Positions 1-12,079 of a stretch of DNA of 64,000 nt are shown in pieces. The notes beneath the pieces were generated by a model. The model was not told where the DNA came from and did not search any database. It saw nothing but the letters and a program-made list of their open reading frames with translations. The stretch spans positions 246,260 to 310,259 of the forward strand of contig CH001338.1 in assembly GCA_000149265.1 (NCBI GenBank), in the 5' to 3' direction. Source of the stretch: Ciona savignyi. Its lineage: Eukaryota > Chordata > Ascidiacea > Phlebobranchia > Cionidae. How positions within the stretch are numbered: position 1 is the first letter of the stretch; each line of letters begins with the position of its first letter. A program made the position numbers and the translations under genes.

Positions 1-8
1 AAACTGAC

Positions 9-2460
9 CTCTATTGTTATTATCGGCAATATCAACCCTGATAATTCGTTTCTGGAATGTTTCCTCGTTCATCTGCAGAGCTTGGATTAACGATTGGCGG
101 TCGTTGAACTGAACGTATCCGAAGCCTTTGAATCTTCCATTTTCCTCAGGCAATCTCACATTCAGAATCTTTATGGAAATATAAGACAGGGTGAGCAATA
201 AAACAGCCAAAAAAAACAGTTTTCCTATAAAGATATTTGGAAACTAAATTTTTCAATTTTACTTGAAGTAAATATAATTCTGTGCTGCTGTATTTCAGAA
301 GTCACCTAGGGAAGAGTTAATTTGTGGGAAATAGGTTTTTACATTCTACATAGATAAGTGCAACTAATGTCACAATCATTCAAATGGGCAATAATTCTAA
401 GTTCCAGTAACAACTGGAGGAGCTGTGCAGTTATAAAAAGTTATACAAAATCTGAACATCAACATAAATTATGTATAAAAATTAGACGATAATATAAAAA
501 TGGCAAACCTAACTATTCTTTAGCGCGAAAATAGTAAATTTGGCATTTTTTAAGAATTTTGGTTAAACCAATAGTTTTTTTAAATAGGTAAACCACTGTA
601 ATTGTTAACCAGGCTGATAGTTCTTTATAACCAGTAAGTATAAAGGAATTAGACCAAAAACCAACTTGACAGGGTATTGTGACCTAACAAACAAGGTAGC
701 CATTTATTGTGGCTTTTTAACGTTAGCAAAGTTTTAAAAAATGCGCCAGAACTTTGGTATTTGATTGGTAATCAAAGTGGACCATATTTTTGCAAGATAT
801 AAATTGATCAGTAAACCTAAACCAGTGGGTCGGCAACCTACAGCTCTTTTAACCTTCTTATACAAGTGAAACAAACAGAAAAACACTTGTCTTTTATGAC
901 GAAAATGTTATTAGTTTTACCGATATCAGTGATTTTTTGGGTGAATATCGGTTAAAATGACTCTTTATGTGCAAAAGGTTGCCGATCCCAGACTTAAACC
1001 ATGTCCTGGTCATCCAATATTTTATATGGGCACATTTCAAAATTACTAAATGGTCATGTCATTTCTAAGGGGTTAATCAATTTAAATCGATAGTAAGTAC
1101 TTCTTCAGGTCTCTATGTCGTTTGGTCCTGATTAATTTTTGTTTAGGGAAACATTATTTTGTACCTAATAGTGGGTCATAAAACATAATTAAATCTGAAC
1201 TTATGCACAAAAAAGCTTCTTTTAAGAACAAGCCAAATAAGGCAGTAGTGGCAAACCGTAGAAATCAAACACTGTTGAAAAATTCAACTTCGGTTGAGGA
1301 TGTACTTACCGGGATATCTTTGAAAAACTGCTGCAGCACAAATTGGTCGACATCATATGGAAGGTTGCCCACAAATGCAGTGAACGGTCCAGTCTCTGGT
1401 ATTCGATCTGTATCAATATCTATTGATCTGGATGAGCGTGGGGCAGTCGGCAGTTGAATCACTTTGCCCTTGTTGCTCGAGCTGCTTGGGTAAGGGTTGC
1501 CTGTGTGGGAATTTTTTTGGTGGTCAGGGAAACTAAATTATACAGTGGGGAAAAAGAGAAATGAATATATACAGTGTAAAGTTATTTAATGTATTTGTAT
1601 GCCGTAAAATTAAACAGTTTTGAGTTTTTTATGCTTGGTTTTACAATATTTTATTTTTGGAATAATATGCTGCAGATGAAACTAAGTTGGAGCAAGTTAC
1701 GACAATTGGTGTGTGAAACTACTGTAAGAGAGAGGAACCTATAACAGATGAAAATGATACAACGGTTGTTATAAACTAAGTTTTAAAAATTAAGGTGATG
1801 TACTATTATAATGTTCAATTAAGACAGCGTTTTTTCATTTTTATTTGACTTCTACATATTACCAAATCAAAACAGAAACCACAATTGAAAATCTCAAAAA
1901 AAATAGAGTAATTAAGAACTATTATTGTGTCTGATATGGGTCAAGTTTTAATGAATATTCTGGCAACACTATAGAAAGCGAAAAAGGTAGGAAGCAATCA
2001 GAAAAACTGAACATTTAAAATTTAAAAAATGAAATTATAAACCTGCTCTAAACACTAATCTTAACCCCATTACTAAGAAATAGCATTAACGGTAACCCCG
2101 AAACATAATTTTAGTTTGCCTTTTCCTTTTGTCCCTATTTTTGCCAGAATATTCCAAATAAGGTCGTACTGTTGAAAGACATCTGAAACTCTTCATCTGC
2201 CTCATCAGCCCAATTAAGTGTGGGTTTGACAACCCCAGGGGAAGCACCAGAGTCACCCAGGAAATCATTCAGCGATATTGTCTTCCCCTTTTTCTTTCCT
2301 TTTTTTCCACCTGCGAGTGTGTTAATACATGTAAAGCTAAATTGCAGACAAACACGCTATAAGTAAACAAAATATAGAGGCTAAATAGCTTATAGTTCTT
2401 CTAAATATTCATGGATGTGGATTGTATGTAATGGCTTAACTTACCTGTAGTAGCCGCCAT
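9..2460 (-). CDS. EIF4B: eIF4B homologue, N-terminal exons (partial)
   Basis: This is translation initiation factor 4B, which stimulates the eIF4A helicase during cap-dependent initiation in the cytoplasm. Four minus-strand coding exons fit with consistent phase: 2460-2445, 2310-2170, 1500-1310 and 168-9; the gene continues off the left edge. The N-terminus is MAATTGG, then a Lys-rich run and KGKTISLNDFLGD, the family's conserved N-terminal motif, and NWADEADE. Then comes LPTAPRSSR, followed by an RRM with RNP2-like AFVGNLPY and RNP1-like KGFGYVQF, ending RIIRVDIADNNN. About 169 residues are visible against roughly 600 in vertebrate eIF4B; the DRYG-rich and C-terminal parts lie outside. The exon 2 donor (GTACGA) is weak but is the one that keeps frame. 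The related factor eIF4H has a similar RRM, but the N-terminal motif favours eIF4B. Confidence 0.9.
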
Positions 2461-2499
2461 ACTGATCTCTTCTATTCAATAAATAAAAACTGTAAACTA

Positions 2500-3125
2500 C
2501 CAAAACAAAACAGGGAAATATGTTTTAAAGTAAGTTAGAAATAAAGTTATTTCCCTTAAATTAAATGCTGACGGGTGGAGAAATCCGAAAAAATGAACTT
2601 TTGCACGGTTATCGCCAGATATCTCATTATAAAAGTTACTGAATTTTGTCATTTTAACGTCAAATTACACTAAATCGTTCGGTTAAGTATTAAGAAAAAC
2701 TGTTATTAAAATATCCACGTAAAAGTTGCAATCCACGAACCAACAATTCTGGCCGTTCGCGAGTACAAAGAATTCTTAACTCCATTGCTTAATTTTTATT
2801 ACACGCATTAATGATGATGTTGTAAATTAAATATGGATTGCTATATACTCCTGCTATACTTTACTGTAGACCTACAATACTTTATTGTAGACCATTTAAA
2901 TTACAGAATGTTAATTAACAAAATGTACAAAATAGACGTTAGTACAAGTCATCTAAATCTTTGTGTAGACAAATTTAAGGATAAGTACGTTATAGATAAA
3001 CTTTACGCTTCGATGCCATTTTATAATTTTAGTACCATTTAATTTAGTAAATTTTTGCACATACATTCACCGTGCAAGAAGAACGATAAATACGATATGT
3101 AAATCAGCATTTTCAATTAAAACGC
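2500..3125. other. Intergenic, nothing recognised
   Basis: AT-rich sequence upstream of eIF4B. Short open frames occur here, for example 2833-3042, but they have no recognisable domain and look like chance frames. Confidence 0.5.
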
Positions 3126-3130
3126 ACGTT

Positions 3131-3345
3131 TTAGGATACCATATGCATGTTAATCCCCGTGAATGGAAAAACGTATGGGGTGTTATCACTAATCGTCAGA
3201 TTGCCTTGCGCCCACCTTCGTGTAACCAGACCTATTGCAGTGTGTATATGAATGAATCATTCCTTCTGTTTTTTAGAGAACCTATAAACCTCTATAAACC
3301 CGTTTCAGGCAAAGGTGCATGGCCCAGGCATACAACTGACTAGCC
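3131..3345 (-). mobile_element. Diverged SINE copy (family A)
   Basis: Family A is the main tRNA-derived SINE of the window, about 290 bp when full length. It has a tRNA-like head with box A/B similarity, a conserved body, and a tail ending in repeats of TATCC. This copy is heavily mutated: the tail-side CCCCGTGAATGG and the body block GCGCCCACC survive, and the head is barely recognisable. The family resembles the published Ciona composite SINE (Cics-1), by memory only. Confidence 0.7.
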
Positions 3346-3862
3346 TTCAATCAATTTCAAACCTTCAGACTTTTATTTGAAAATGCTAAACACTTGTCCA
3401 CCAAGTTATTTCACTTTTTAAATTATAAGATTATATGTAGGATGTCACACAACTTAGTTTTTTGGGAGCCCTTCGGACTCTTTGAGGAAAGGATTTAAAA
3501 TCTAAAGAAAGTTGCTATTTCACGGAGTAGTTAGGCTACTGGACGTCAATTTTCACCCTTAAAGAAGTTGACAGGCATCAGTTATCAACCGTCCAATCTC
3601 GAAATTAGGACACCAAAAGCGATAGGAAACGGGGTGTTGCCCTGAATACACTTTAAAAGCTTTAAGGGCCACGTTATAACGCATACAAATTGAATCAACG
3701 TGTTTATTTGTACCAGTTAACGAACGTTACCTAATGTTGTTGCGTCACCTTAACCAAGTTTCATCTTCACTTCTTGGTAAGGTAAACCAATGCCCAAACA
3801 TAGTAACACCTCTGATTACCGGAGTTGTTCTGTTAATTGGCTTGCTTTCAGGTGAAAATATG

Positions 3863-3950
3863 GATAGGATATTCACGTTTATCCCCGTGAATGGGAAAAC
3901 CAATGGGGTTAACACACGGGCAATCGTCATATTACCTCCGCGTTACATCT
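3863..3950 (-). mobile_element. SINE family A, tail-side fragment
   Basis: Well-conserved tail block (GGATAGGATATTCACG, then CCCCGTGAATGGGAAAACC and ACACACGGGCAATCGTC). It is truncated before the tRNA-like head. Confidence 0.8.
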
Positions 3951-3959
3951 TAAAATAGG

Positions 3960-5430
3960 ACTTTAACACACATTTTTTAACGGTTTAGGGGGGTGAAAAG
4001 CATTTACCTTAAAAATAAATTTAGCATTTCACCGACGTATAGCATATCTATGGATGCTCACTGCTCACCACAATGTCTGTAGATATTTACACAGTCTTTT
4101 TGGAAGGGGACGAAAAAGTGCCACGTGATAGATGCAGATAGAATGAAACAAAACATGATAATCCTTAGGCGAGAACATGTAATTAATATGATTATCATGT
4201 AAACGAAGTGGTGCTAAAATATTGCCATCCGTTCTACATTCACTTCATTCATTAGCTTCCCGAAATTAAAGTATGTCGATGACCGGTCCAGATTATTAGG
4301 TTAGGGAAAGCACCTTTCTGCTCTTTGTTATTTCCGTGAAATTGTGGCAATTTTCGTAGAAAATCTTCTTTAATAACAAACTCCAATGCGTTTTTGTTTA
4401 GTAGGTAATCCCGCCCTAAAGGCATTAAGGTTTATGGGCGATTTTACCTAGCGATATCGTTAAATTTCCGCATTTCCTGATTTCGAACTTAAAGTCTTAT
4501 TCAAGGATTTTTGAATGTATTCTTGTACATGAAATGCGATGGAAATTCTAATTTACTAATAGTATACAAAGCGGTATTTAAACATTTTTTTTATAAAAAG
4601 CTGTAAGCTTTATATTTTAAGTTTGAACCTTGATCTAGCATTCAGTCAATCAGCTCTTGAATTATCACTGTAAAGATGGATCTTGGGTAGTGGTCTGATA
4701 GAAACTAAAGGAGAAGAGAAACTGCTCACTAAAATAGATTAGGAAGTTTGGGTAAGTGTTAGGGCTGGGGTTAAAGTCAGCATTAGTTCTGGGGTTAGAT
4801 TGGCCCACATAGAAATGATGTCATTTTTCGCCAAGATCTCGAGTGTGCACGCACCAAATATTTAAGTGTGCAGCTGCCGTACTTTCCATACTGGAAGGTT
4901 GGTGTTTGGGGCTGGATAACAGTTAGTTTCCATAGTTTTAGTAAACGATTCCGTCCTTTCCTCCTTTTAGTGTTGTCCTAAAAAATTAATACTGAAAAAC
5001 AAAATTGAATAGGTTGTGATGTTTACAAATTATGATTATGAATTCTATCATCGGAATACTAAGATATTATAAAGAGATATATACATGACAACGATTATTA
5101 TTTTAGGTTTAACTTATAAAATATTCGGTGAACCTAATTATACATATAAACAAATATTTGCTTTATTTACCAGTCTAACGCCTTTGTTTATATCATGAAA
5201 TTACATTAACATGTTCATTTATTGTTAATTTAAGATGTTTTTTTAAATACCTGCAATACTATAAAAGACATGCTTCATAAGTATATGCATTTGACCTATA
5301 TGTCCACCTCGTTACTTACATTTTCCAAAACTTTGTTCTAGTTTTTATATTTATAATAAGCATTATCTAGATTAGACACTCCTTTGCGTTAAAATAGACA
5401 AATTGGGCTGATAAAAATTATCTACTAATA
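3960..5430. other. Intergenic, nothing recognised
   Basis: About 1.5 kb of AT-rich sequence between SINE fragments. No exon, RNA gene or structured repeat could be identified by eye on either strand. Confidence 0.5.
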
Positions 5431-5431
5431 G

Positions 5432-5572
5432 CTATGGTAACTCGTCGATGGGCATGAAGTAACCCAAGTATTGCCTGTGTATTTACATCCATTGCGTTTC
5501 TCATTCACAACTTAGGTAAACATGAATATTTTCACAACTTAGGTAAAACATTCACAACTTAGGTAAACATGA
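5432..5572 (+). mobile_element. SINE family A fragment with a short tandem expansion at its tail
   Basis: The body and tail of family A are recognisable (ACTCGTCGATGGGC, then GTAAACATGAATAT). The tail carries three copies of a phrase around CACAACTTAGGTAAAC between about 5506 and 5570, a small local tandem duplication. Confidence 0.65.
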
Positions 5573-5750
5573 ATCCTAAGACAAAGGATTATATAGCATA
5601 TTGGTACCTTAACAGATGGAAGATCGTGTTCTAATATCTTGCCATCTGTACTCAGCCCATACATATTTGTAAGCTACCGGCATGTAATATTTATTTCCAC
5701 CTGCTTTCATCTCTCATTGCAGCTTACCACACCATTAGCTAAGGTTTGAA

Positions 5751-8031
5751 ATGGGGAATCAATTGGATTCGGATCCGGAGAGATATCAGGAAGAGATTGC
5801 TCCTCAGCATCGTGGAGGGGAGAGTCATGGGAGAAGGATCCCAAAATCCTCCGATCGAAGCAAGAACAACGCATCAATTCGATTCATACCATTGTCGGGA
5901 AGTCCAAAAACTGAATTATCTTCTTCATTAACAAACTCAAACTCCCAATATAGTAGGAATAATGTAAGTTCTGTTGTATCAATTTGCTTACTTATTTTGT
6001 GTTAATATTGATCATAAAGTAAGGTAAATAGAGGTTGCGGTTAAGTACAGGTAGACTATGTAACGAATCGTGTTTAACCCCAAATGTTTTGTTCCAACTC
6101 TACTAATGTGTCTTTGACCAATAAACACACAGATGCAAAGTACAATTCAGAATTCTGGGTTTTTCTAAACACCAGTAAGGTATTGAGACAAAATGTATTG
6201 AATTATTTTTTCTACAATATAATTTTTTTGTATTATTTGTTATTGGTAATCATAAATAATAAAGTGGTGATTTGAATTCAATCTAATTTATTCTAACAAA
6301 CAATGACCTGGACACCCCTGATCCCTTAATATAAAATTAAAAAATTTGAAATGAATTTGTAAAAAATGGTTATATTACTGGCCGCATATATATTGCTTGG
6401 CTGATCATGTATACTGGTATTTGTTGAACATCATAGTTTGAAGAACAAGTCACCTCAAACCAAGCAAGTGGATCAGACTCGATTAATGAAGAAGAACAAA
6501 CTCGAATTGCTCAAAGACTCGGGATTATCCAACATCTTCCACGTAACACATGGGGTGAAAGCCACCCCGCAAGCATGAAGATTAAAGAGTAAGTTGTTCG
6601 GTAGATGTATTTCTTTGCCATTATTTAATCAATATGAAATTATTTGAAATTTACGAGTGGATTGTAAACTATGATGGTAACTGTGCTATATTTGTCAGAT
6701 TTATTGCTAAGGTCAGGATAAGACCATGGGCATCGTTTATTTCTTTTTGTTAGTGAAAATAGTAACTTTAAATATTCATACCATAATGGAAACTTACCAC
6801 CTCTAATAAGAAGAAACCTAAATTATTATTGTTCTTCTTTACTTTAATTGAACCGGAATTAATCTCATGCTGTTAATCCTATATATGAATTGTGGTTTTG
6901 ATTAAAACTTTACTTTTGTAATCTGCTTAATAAAAGCATGGCTAGTGAATTCTAATTTAAATTCTTAATTGGACATGGATCTGTTTTATTGTTCAAATAG
7001 TAAGCCAGGAATTATATGCTTGGATAAGTGGAATAATTAAGAAGTTATTTTATATCTTGGTTTTGTGTTTAGTTGTACTGCTACTGTTTGTATAAGGGTA
7101 CAAATGGTAGCAATTCCCCAGCTCAAGACCCAATGAGAGACCATTTAATATTCATATTTACTTTGTCTCGTTTAATTTTGTGTGTGGTTTATGAAGCTAT
7201 GAATGTGTGTTTAATCTTTTTGTAAATATAAATTGTCTAAAAATCTTTATTATAAATCCTGTTAAAAAATTTATTCATGGTTACTATCCGATAAACTGTT
7301 CCCACCATCGGTTACCAAAGCTATTGCATTGCGCTGGGGTGCTCGATTAAGACTTTCCTAAAATACTGCAGAAACTGATAGTCAACTGGGTTCTGGCGTT
7401 TACAAGTACCTTGTCCAAAGACACTAGCTAGCAACCAGTTGGGAGGATAGGATATACATGTTTATTCCCATGAATGGAAAAACCAAGGGGGTTAACACAC
7501 GGGCAATCGTCAGATCACTTCTCGCCCACCGTCAGGTTAACGGAGCTATTGCAGTGTGTTGTGTATTATAGATATGTATCTTCAATTTGGTAAAACCCAT
7601 TAATTCGCTGGTTCAGGCAATGTAGGGGAAGTGCCTTTTGGTTGAAAGGCATCACACTAAACCGCCAGACTAACCATTCGGACTTTTCGATCTCACAAAC
7701 GCAAAAGCTAAAAGATGACCCACCAAGCTATTCTACCAGACAAGTAGTTGGAATTGGTTAGACAATTTTTAATTCCACCTAGCATATACCAACCATTGCA
7801 ACCAATAATTATAGGTTGGACAAAGTCACTATTCTTTACATGCTTTGTATCTACAGATGCTGTATTTGTATGATTGATTTTGAACAAAATGAGCCGATAA
7901 GATACTTGCCGTGCATGCATTACTACCACCTCAGTTGTATAGATGACTGGTTGATGCGTTCCTTCACTTGTCCCACTTGCATGGAACCTGTTGATGCCGC
8001 ACTTTTATCGACGTACGACAACCAACCTTGA
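5751..8031 (+). CDS. RNF11: RNF11, RING-H2 finger protein
   Basis: RING E3-type adaptor that, in other animals, works with HECT ligases and the A20 complex on endosomal membranes. Coding exons 5751-5963, 6437-6588 and 7857-8031 join in phase to give 179 aa (human RNF11 is 154). The start MGNQL keeps an N-myristoylation-type glycine. Exon 2 has INEEEQTRIAQRLGIIQHLP, typical of RNF11. Exon 3 holds the RING: CCICMIDF, PCMHYYH, CIDDWLMRSFTCPTCMEP and a C-terminus ending STYDNQP, nearly identical to vertebrate RNF11. A TTGCAG acceptor at 5722 just before the ATG may mark a 5' UTR intron or trans-splice site. Odd point: the PPxY motif normally just before the EEEQ block is absent from both flanking exons. 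Intron 2 contains two SINE pieces. Confidence 0.95.
7296..7680 (-). mobile_element. Two adjacent SINE family A copies in RNF11 intron 2
   Basis: A head-side piece (7296-7440, with TTGTCCAAAGACAC and the CTAGCTAGC block) is followed by a second copy. That copy begins with the tail at 7444 and runs to the tRNA-like head near 7680. Both read on the minus strand. The second copy has lost about 50 bp between the body and head. Confidence 0.8.
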
Positions 8032-8353
8032 CACACAGTTGTCACTCGTATCGGTGGACATGCGCCCTCATACAATGCACTTCAAGTTGAATGTCTCCGA
8101 GTAATTTTACGACATATGGTCAAGTTGATGAAGTCACACTGTTACCGTTTTTGCACTTTCGACTTGTTTTGCAATTTTCAGACATTAATCGCAACTTGTC
8201 ACGCGTTGCGACCAGCAACTCCGTTGAATCATATTCATTTTTAATTGCTTGCTTAGTATTACTTGTAATTACCCATATTAGTTACGTTTAAAACAACTTT
8301 CATTTTTGTCATTTTGCTGTGTGGAAATGAAACCATGCGTTCAAAACTGTATA

Positions 8354-8359
8354 AATAAA
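8354..8359 (+). terminator. Poly(A) signal of RNF11
   Basis: AATAAA about 320 nt after the RNF11 stop codon, in AT-rich sequence, the first good hexamer downstream of the gene. Confidence 0.6.
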
Positions 8360-8596
8360 ATTCTATATATTAAATTACAAATATTAAAGCGTAAACGCAG
8401 TGGGCTTTATACCATCACAACCGTCAGTTTGCCTCGCGTCTTTTGTTAAATACGATTAGGACTTTCCTTTAATTATGGCAGAACACGTAATCCCCTCTCG
8501 TTTAGCGATATTCGATGCTTTGCCCGACCCCAACTTCTACCGCCCATCGAGCCCACGCCAAATATGTTTCAATTGATGTTATTTTGCCCTTTTTTA

Positions 8597-8682
8597 ATTA
8601 GCTCGGTGAATTGCCTGTAGTTAACCCCTTGGTTTACCCATTCAAGGCGATAAACGTGAATATCCTGTCCTATCCTAACCGG
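8597..8682 (+). mobile_element. SINE family A, tail-side fragment
   Basis: Contains GTTAACCCCTTGGTTTACCC and ends with TATCCTGTCCTATCC. Flanking sequence from 8360 to 9030 shows nothing else recognisable. Confidence 0.75.
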
Positions 8683-9524
8683 TGGACGTGAGGTAATATG
8701 AAGATTGTACAATTATAGTAATGGTACTGTAATCAGCGTGGATTCGCATCGACAGTTTGGACTTACTCAACCGTCTCGCTTAAACCGCAACCACCCAGAC
8801 AAACAACTAATACACCGTTATATGCATAGCATTTTTTAGCAAACCGAACAGTTAAAGGCGGTTTGTTCTAAAGGGTTACCAAATACAAGCTAGTTTTCTA
8901 TATTCAACTTAGTTTTAAATCATTTTTTAAGTGTGTTTATTCAATTTTTGTTTTTATTGGATAGAACACAAATAAATCACGTATTTTGTCATAGTCGTTT
9001 GTTATAGTTTTAGTGTAGGCTACTTATTTAATAATGATTCCTGTTATTGATGTGTCGACCATTGCCGACCGAACGTCCAAGTCACCGATGGAAAATTAGA
9101 AGAAACAGGAAAAGCTTTGGTCAATGTGTTGTCTTTCGTTTATCTTAAAAACCACGGGTAAAACAACTATGCTAGTCTTCCTTAATGTAATGAAGGGATT
9201 TAAAAAAATAAACTTAAAACACTAGAATGTGACGCAAGTAACCATAATGCTAACGTACCGGCTGTTACCTAAATTATATATTATTCAGCTTTCAAGTTAG
9301 ACCATACTTACGCCGTTTGGCCAAGAAATCCTGGAGATTTTTCTAAAAGCTGTTCAAAGGTTAATAGAATAAATGTTCTTATCAATCAAATATTATGCAA
9401 AAATACAGCAGTCTTATTGGACGAAAAATACAATTCTAGAATTCACAACAATGCGTTTGCAAATTTCTGGAGCGGAACTGAAATAATAAATTTTAATTGG
9501 GGACAAATTTAACTGAGTTTAGTT

Positions 9525-9670
9525 GTAACAATTGGGGAATCACTACCAATGTTACTAAGACAAACACTCGTTTAAAAACAATGACTCATGGATGGTACCA
9601 TTCGTCACATTCACCCGAGCATAGAGGTCTTAATTGGTTATACGCCATCTAAACACGCTTCTACCGAAAC
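9525..9670 (+). repeat. Dispersed repeat shared with 30045-30187
   Basis: The phrase from TTGGGGAATC through AACACTCGTTTAAAAAC to GGTCTTAATTGGTTATACGCC occurs here and, slightly diverged, at 30045-30187. Its identity is unknown. It lies inside the intron of the dioxygenase relic. Confidence 0.7.
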
Positions 9671-9730
9671 AAACGTTAGTAAACGGTGGTGTAGCGGATA
9701 TATTACGATTTCTATGTGAAACATTGTCTT

Positions 9731-9775
9731 AGTGACGAGCTCATCATGAGTTCGAAAATTAGCCTGCTAAGAAAG
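9731..9775 (+). mobile_element. SINE family B fragment (tRNA-Ser-like)
   Basis: Family B is a second, shorter (~115 bp) tRNA-derived SINE. Full copies begin near GTCGTGTGGCCGAATGG, like the D-arm of tRNA-Ser. They end with ATGGGTTCGAAACTTGGCTC followed by an A-run. Here only the second half is present. Confidence 0.65.
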
Positions 9776-9919
9776 GACTAAAGTAAACACAGTAACCAAA
9801 TGTCTTAACACATCCAAACTAACTGTAATAGATTTTGGAACAAGAATGGTTACATGCGAGAAGCGGCAGATGAGATATTCACTGCACCCAGCATCGAAAA
9901 GCAGAAATATGCAAGAGAC

Positions 9920-10218
9920 TTGTCCGGCCCGTTGGTCTAACGGTTAAGTGCGTCGCCTTTCAATCGAAAGGTTGCAGGTGCGAAACTAGTCGCTAGCTAG
10001 TTGGTTGTGTCCTTGGGCAAGGCACTTTACGGACATTGCCTGAACCCAGCGGATTAATGGGTTCTACCAAATTGAAGGAACGTGTCTATCATATACAACA
10101 CACTGCAATAGCTACGGTAACCCGACGATGGGCGCGAGGTGATCTGGCGATTGCCCGTGTGTTAACCCCCTTGGTTTTCCCATTCACGGGGATAAAGATG
10201 AATATCCTATCCTATCCT
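9920..10218 (+). mobile_element. Full-length SINE family A, inserted in a pseudo-exon
   Basis: A near-complete copy: tRNA-like head (TTGGTCTAACGGTTAAGTGC, then GGTTGCAGGTGCGAAAC as box-B-like), body with ATTAATGGGTTCTACCAAA, and tail ending TATCCTATCCTATCCT. It interrupts exon 2 of the dioxygenase relic. AGAC is repeated on both sides (9916-9919 and 10219-10222) as a short target duplication, and the flanks join to match the intact gene. Confidence 0.93.
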
Positions 10219-10739
10219 AGACCCGATCACCAACTGTGGTTATATAGGACTGGAAACCAAGAAGTAGGCTATGATTTATCAAAGATATTCCTAACATGAA
10301 AAAATATATAAAATGTCTCTACCAACTATACTTTGATTGCTTAGCATAAGATTACCTTAATATTTCTAACAAGACATTTAGAGTGTTCTATGAATTGATA
10401 GATTAAACTCGAACTTGGTATACGACTACAAGGAAGTATTTCACGTTGCATCGGTTGCGCTTGACCCATCGGTCGGTATGAAATGGCCGCACGATCGTTC
10501 TCCCAACTTCGCTGCACTTTCCCGAACTTTCATGGAAAAATGCAAAGCGCTGAGTTTCCGAATCCTTGAACTCATTGGGATCGGATTGGATTTGAAAGTA
10601 AGTGTAAAATACGCAATAATAATTGCTTTTTTATATTATCTGTTTTGTAATGTTGTTTTATATTTATCGTACTTATCTGACCTTAACCACGACCTATCAT
10701 CGTGTATTGTGTAAGATTGAGCTTTTCCTGTATTGGTAG

Positions 10740-10850
10740 AGTAATAAATCCGCTGGGTCCAGGCGTTTTACATCGAGAGGCTCTCAAAAACACATAGTTA
10801 AAGCAATAGGTTGGTTTCGATCCTATAATCTTACGGATCAAAAATGACAC
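10740..10850 (-). mobile_element. SINE family A, head-side fragment
   Basis: Degenerate piece with AATCCGCTGGGTCCAGGCG and a head-like block downstream. Most of the body is missing. Confidence 0.5.
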
Positions 10851-10929
10851 TCTTAAGCACAAATCAAAGCATGGAAATAAAAGGGATCGACCAGACTACT
10901 ACGTCAATATAATCAAGTTTACGGATTGG

Positions 10930-11216
10930 ATAGATAGGATATTTATGTTTATTCGTGTGAATGGGAAAACCAAGGGGGTTAACACACGGGCAATCGTCAG
11001 ATCACCTTGTGCCCACCGTCGAATTACCGGAGCTATTGAGTGTGTTGTATATGATACACACGTTCCTTCAATTTAGTAGCACCCATTAATCCGCTGGGTT
11101 CGGGCAATGTTCTTTAAGTGCCTTGCCCAAGGACACAACCGACTAGCTAGCGAGCAGTTTCGAAGCTGAAACCTTTCAGTTAACAGACGTCGCTCGAAAT
11201 CATCAAACTAACCAGG
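10930..11216 (-). mobile_element. SINE family A, near full length
   Basis: Tail at 10930 (GATAGATAGGATATTTATG), body with AACACACGGGCAATCGTC, and a head ending around 11216 with degraded box B and A regions. Confidence 0.88.
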
Positions 11217-12079
11217 AGTACTATAAAGTGAAGTGCGAAGGAATGATGCGCAGGAGTGATTTCGCCAATAACTCCAGTGCAGGTACATTTGCTAAGCAAT
11301 ATAAAACCAAGTTAGCACCAATTAAAAATAAATCACTGTTAACATAACGACGAAATGCCGTTGAGGTTTAATTGAATAAAAATAAGCAATTAACATTTAT
11401 ATTTTCTTTGTCTAATTGAATCGAAGTAAAATGTCCATAAAACGGCTTGACGACTCAAGTTATAATATCGAGCTGCTGTGTGCTTAACTGTATTTAAAAT
11501 CCCAAAAAGCTATGCAGGAACTCTGTTTGAACCTTGGTTTACTGAAAATATCAATGCGGTTTAGTGTGTTTTGAATGGTCATTGTACTTGAGAAATGTTT
11601 CCAACATTTGCCAGGGTTTAGCGGGCGATGTCGCGGTGACTTTGTTTTGATAGGCAGTTGTGTTAGCAGCGGCGGCCGATACGACTGAATAAAGGAGTTT
11701 TTAACCACAGGAAAGCGGTTCGGGGAAAACAAATTCCGACAAACTTTGGTATAATTTAACTTCAATTCGTGTTTCCGTGGTTACTACAGGAATTTCAAGA
11801 AAGACACGACATGAGAATGGGGAGTATCTGCTTTAAATCGGTTGATTCACAGGATAGAATAACACTAACATGCCAAAGAGCTTCCCAATTGCCAGAATTT
11901 CCATTTCAGTTTTTTTGAACATGATTTGATGGGACTATGCAAGAGTTATTGTTGAGAGTACCACGTCACAAGTTTATGTTTTACAGCCTTTTTTACATCA
12001 GTCCAAATTTTAGATGTACATTAGCTGAGTTATAAAACACAAGAAACATCCAATCTCAGAGGGTTATACCAAAGCAGTA
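11217..12079. other. Upstream region of the coiled-coil gene
   Basis: No gene is recognised. A patch around 11610-11690 is richer in CpG than its surroundings (GCGGGCGATGTCGCGGTGAC, GCAGCGGCGGCCG) and could belong to a promoter. The 93-codon minus-strand frame across it (11484-11765) has no domain and is probably chance. Confidence 0.35.

Larger units (their letters stand above)
9034..10597 (+). pseudogene. Dead 5' half of a 2OG-Fe(II) dioxygenase gene
   Basis: This is an inverted partial copy of the intact gene at 32982-37758. Three of its six exons are present. Exon 1 (9034-9160) starts MIPVIDV, but a 2-nt insertion relative to the intact gene leads to an in-frame stop after about 20 codons, and a ~10-nt deletion follows. 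Exon 2 is split by a family A SINE (about 9858-9919, resuming at 10219). Exon 3 (about 10415-10597) is well kept (FHVASVALDPSVGMKWPHD to LELIGIGLDLK) and still ends at a GTAAGT donor. Exons 4-6, which would carry the iron-binding residues, are missing. Nothing suggests a functional product. Confidence 0.9.

Noticed and set aside
9305..9372. Possible extra exon (TPFGQEILEIFLKAVQ) in the dioxygenase relic
   Set aside because: It has no counterpart in the intact gene and no clear splice signals; probably chance.
9920..10000. tRNA genes at the heads of SINE family A and B copies
   Set aside because: The heads lack a full cloverleaf and continue into a conserved non-tRNA body, so they are SINEs.
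11484..11765. 93-codon minus-strand frame as a gene
   Set aside because: No domain or signal peptide, and it overlaps the likely promoter region of the coiled-coil gene.
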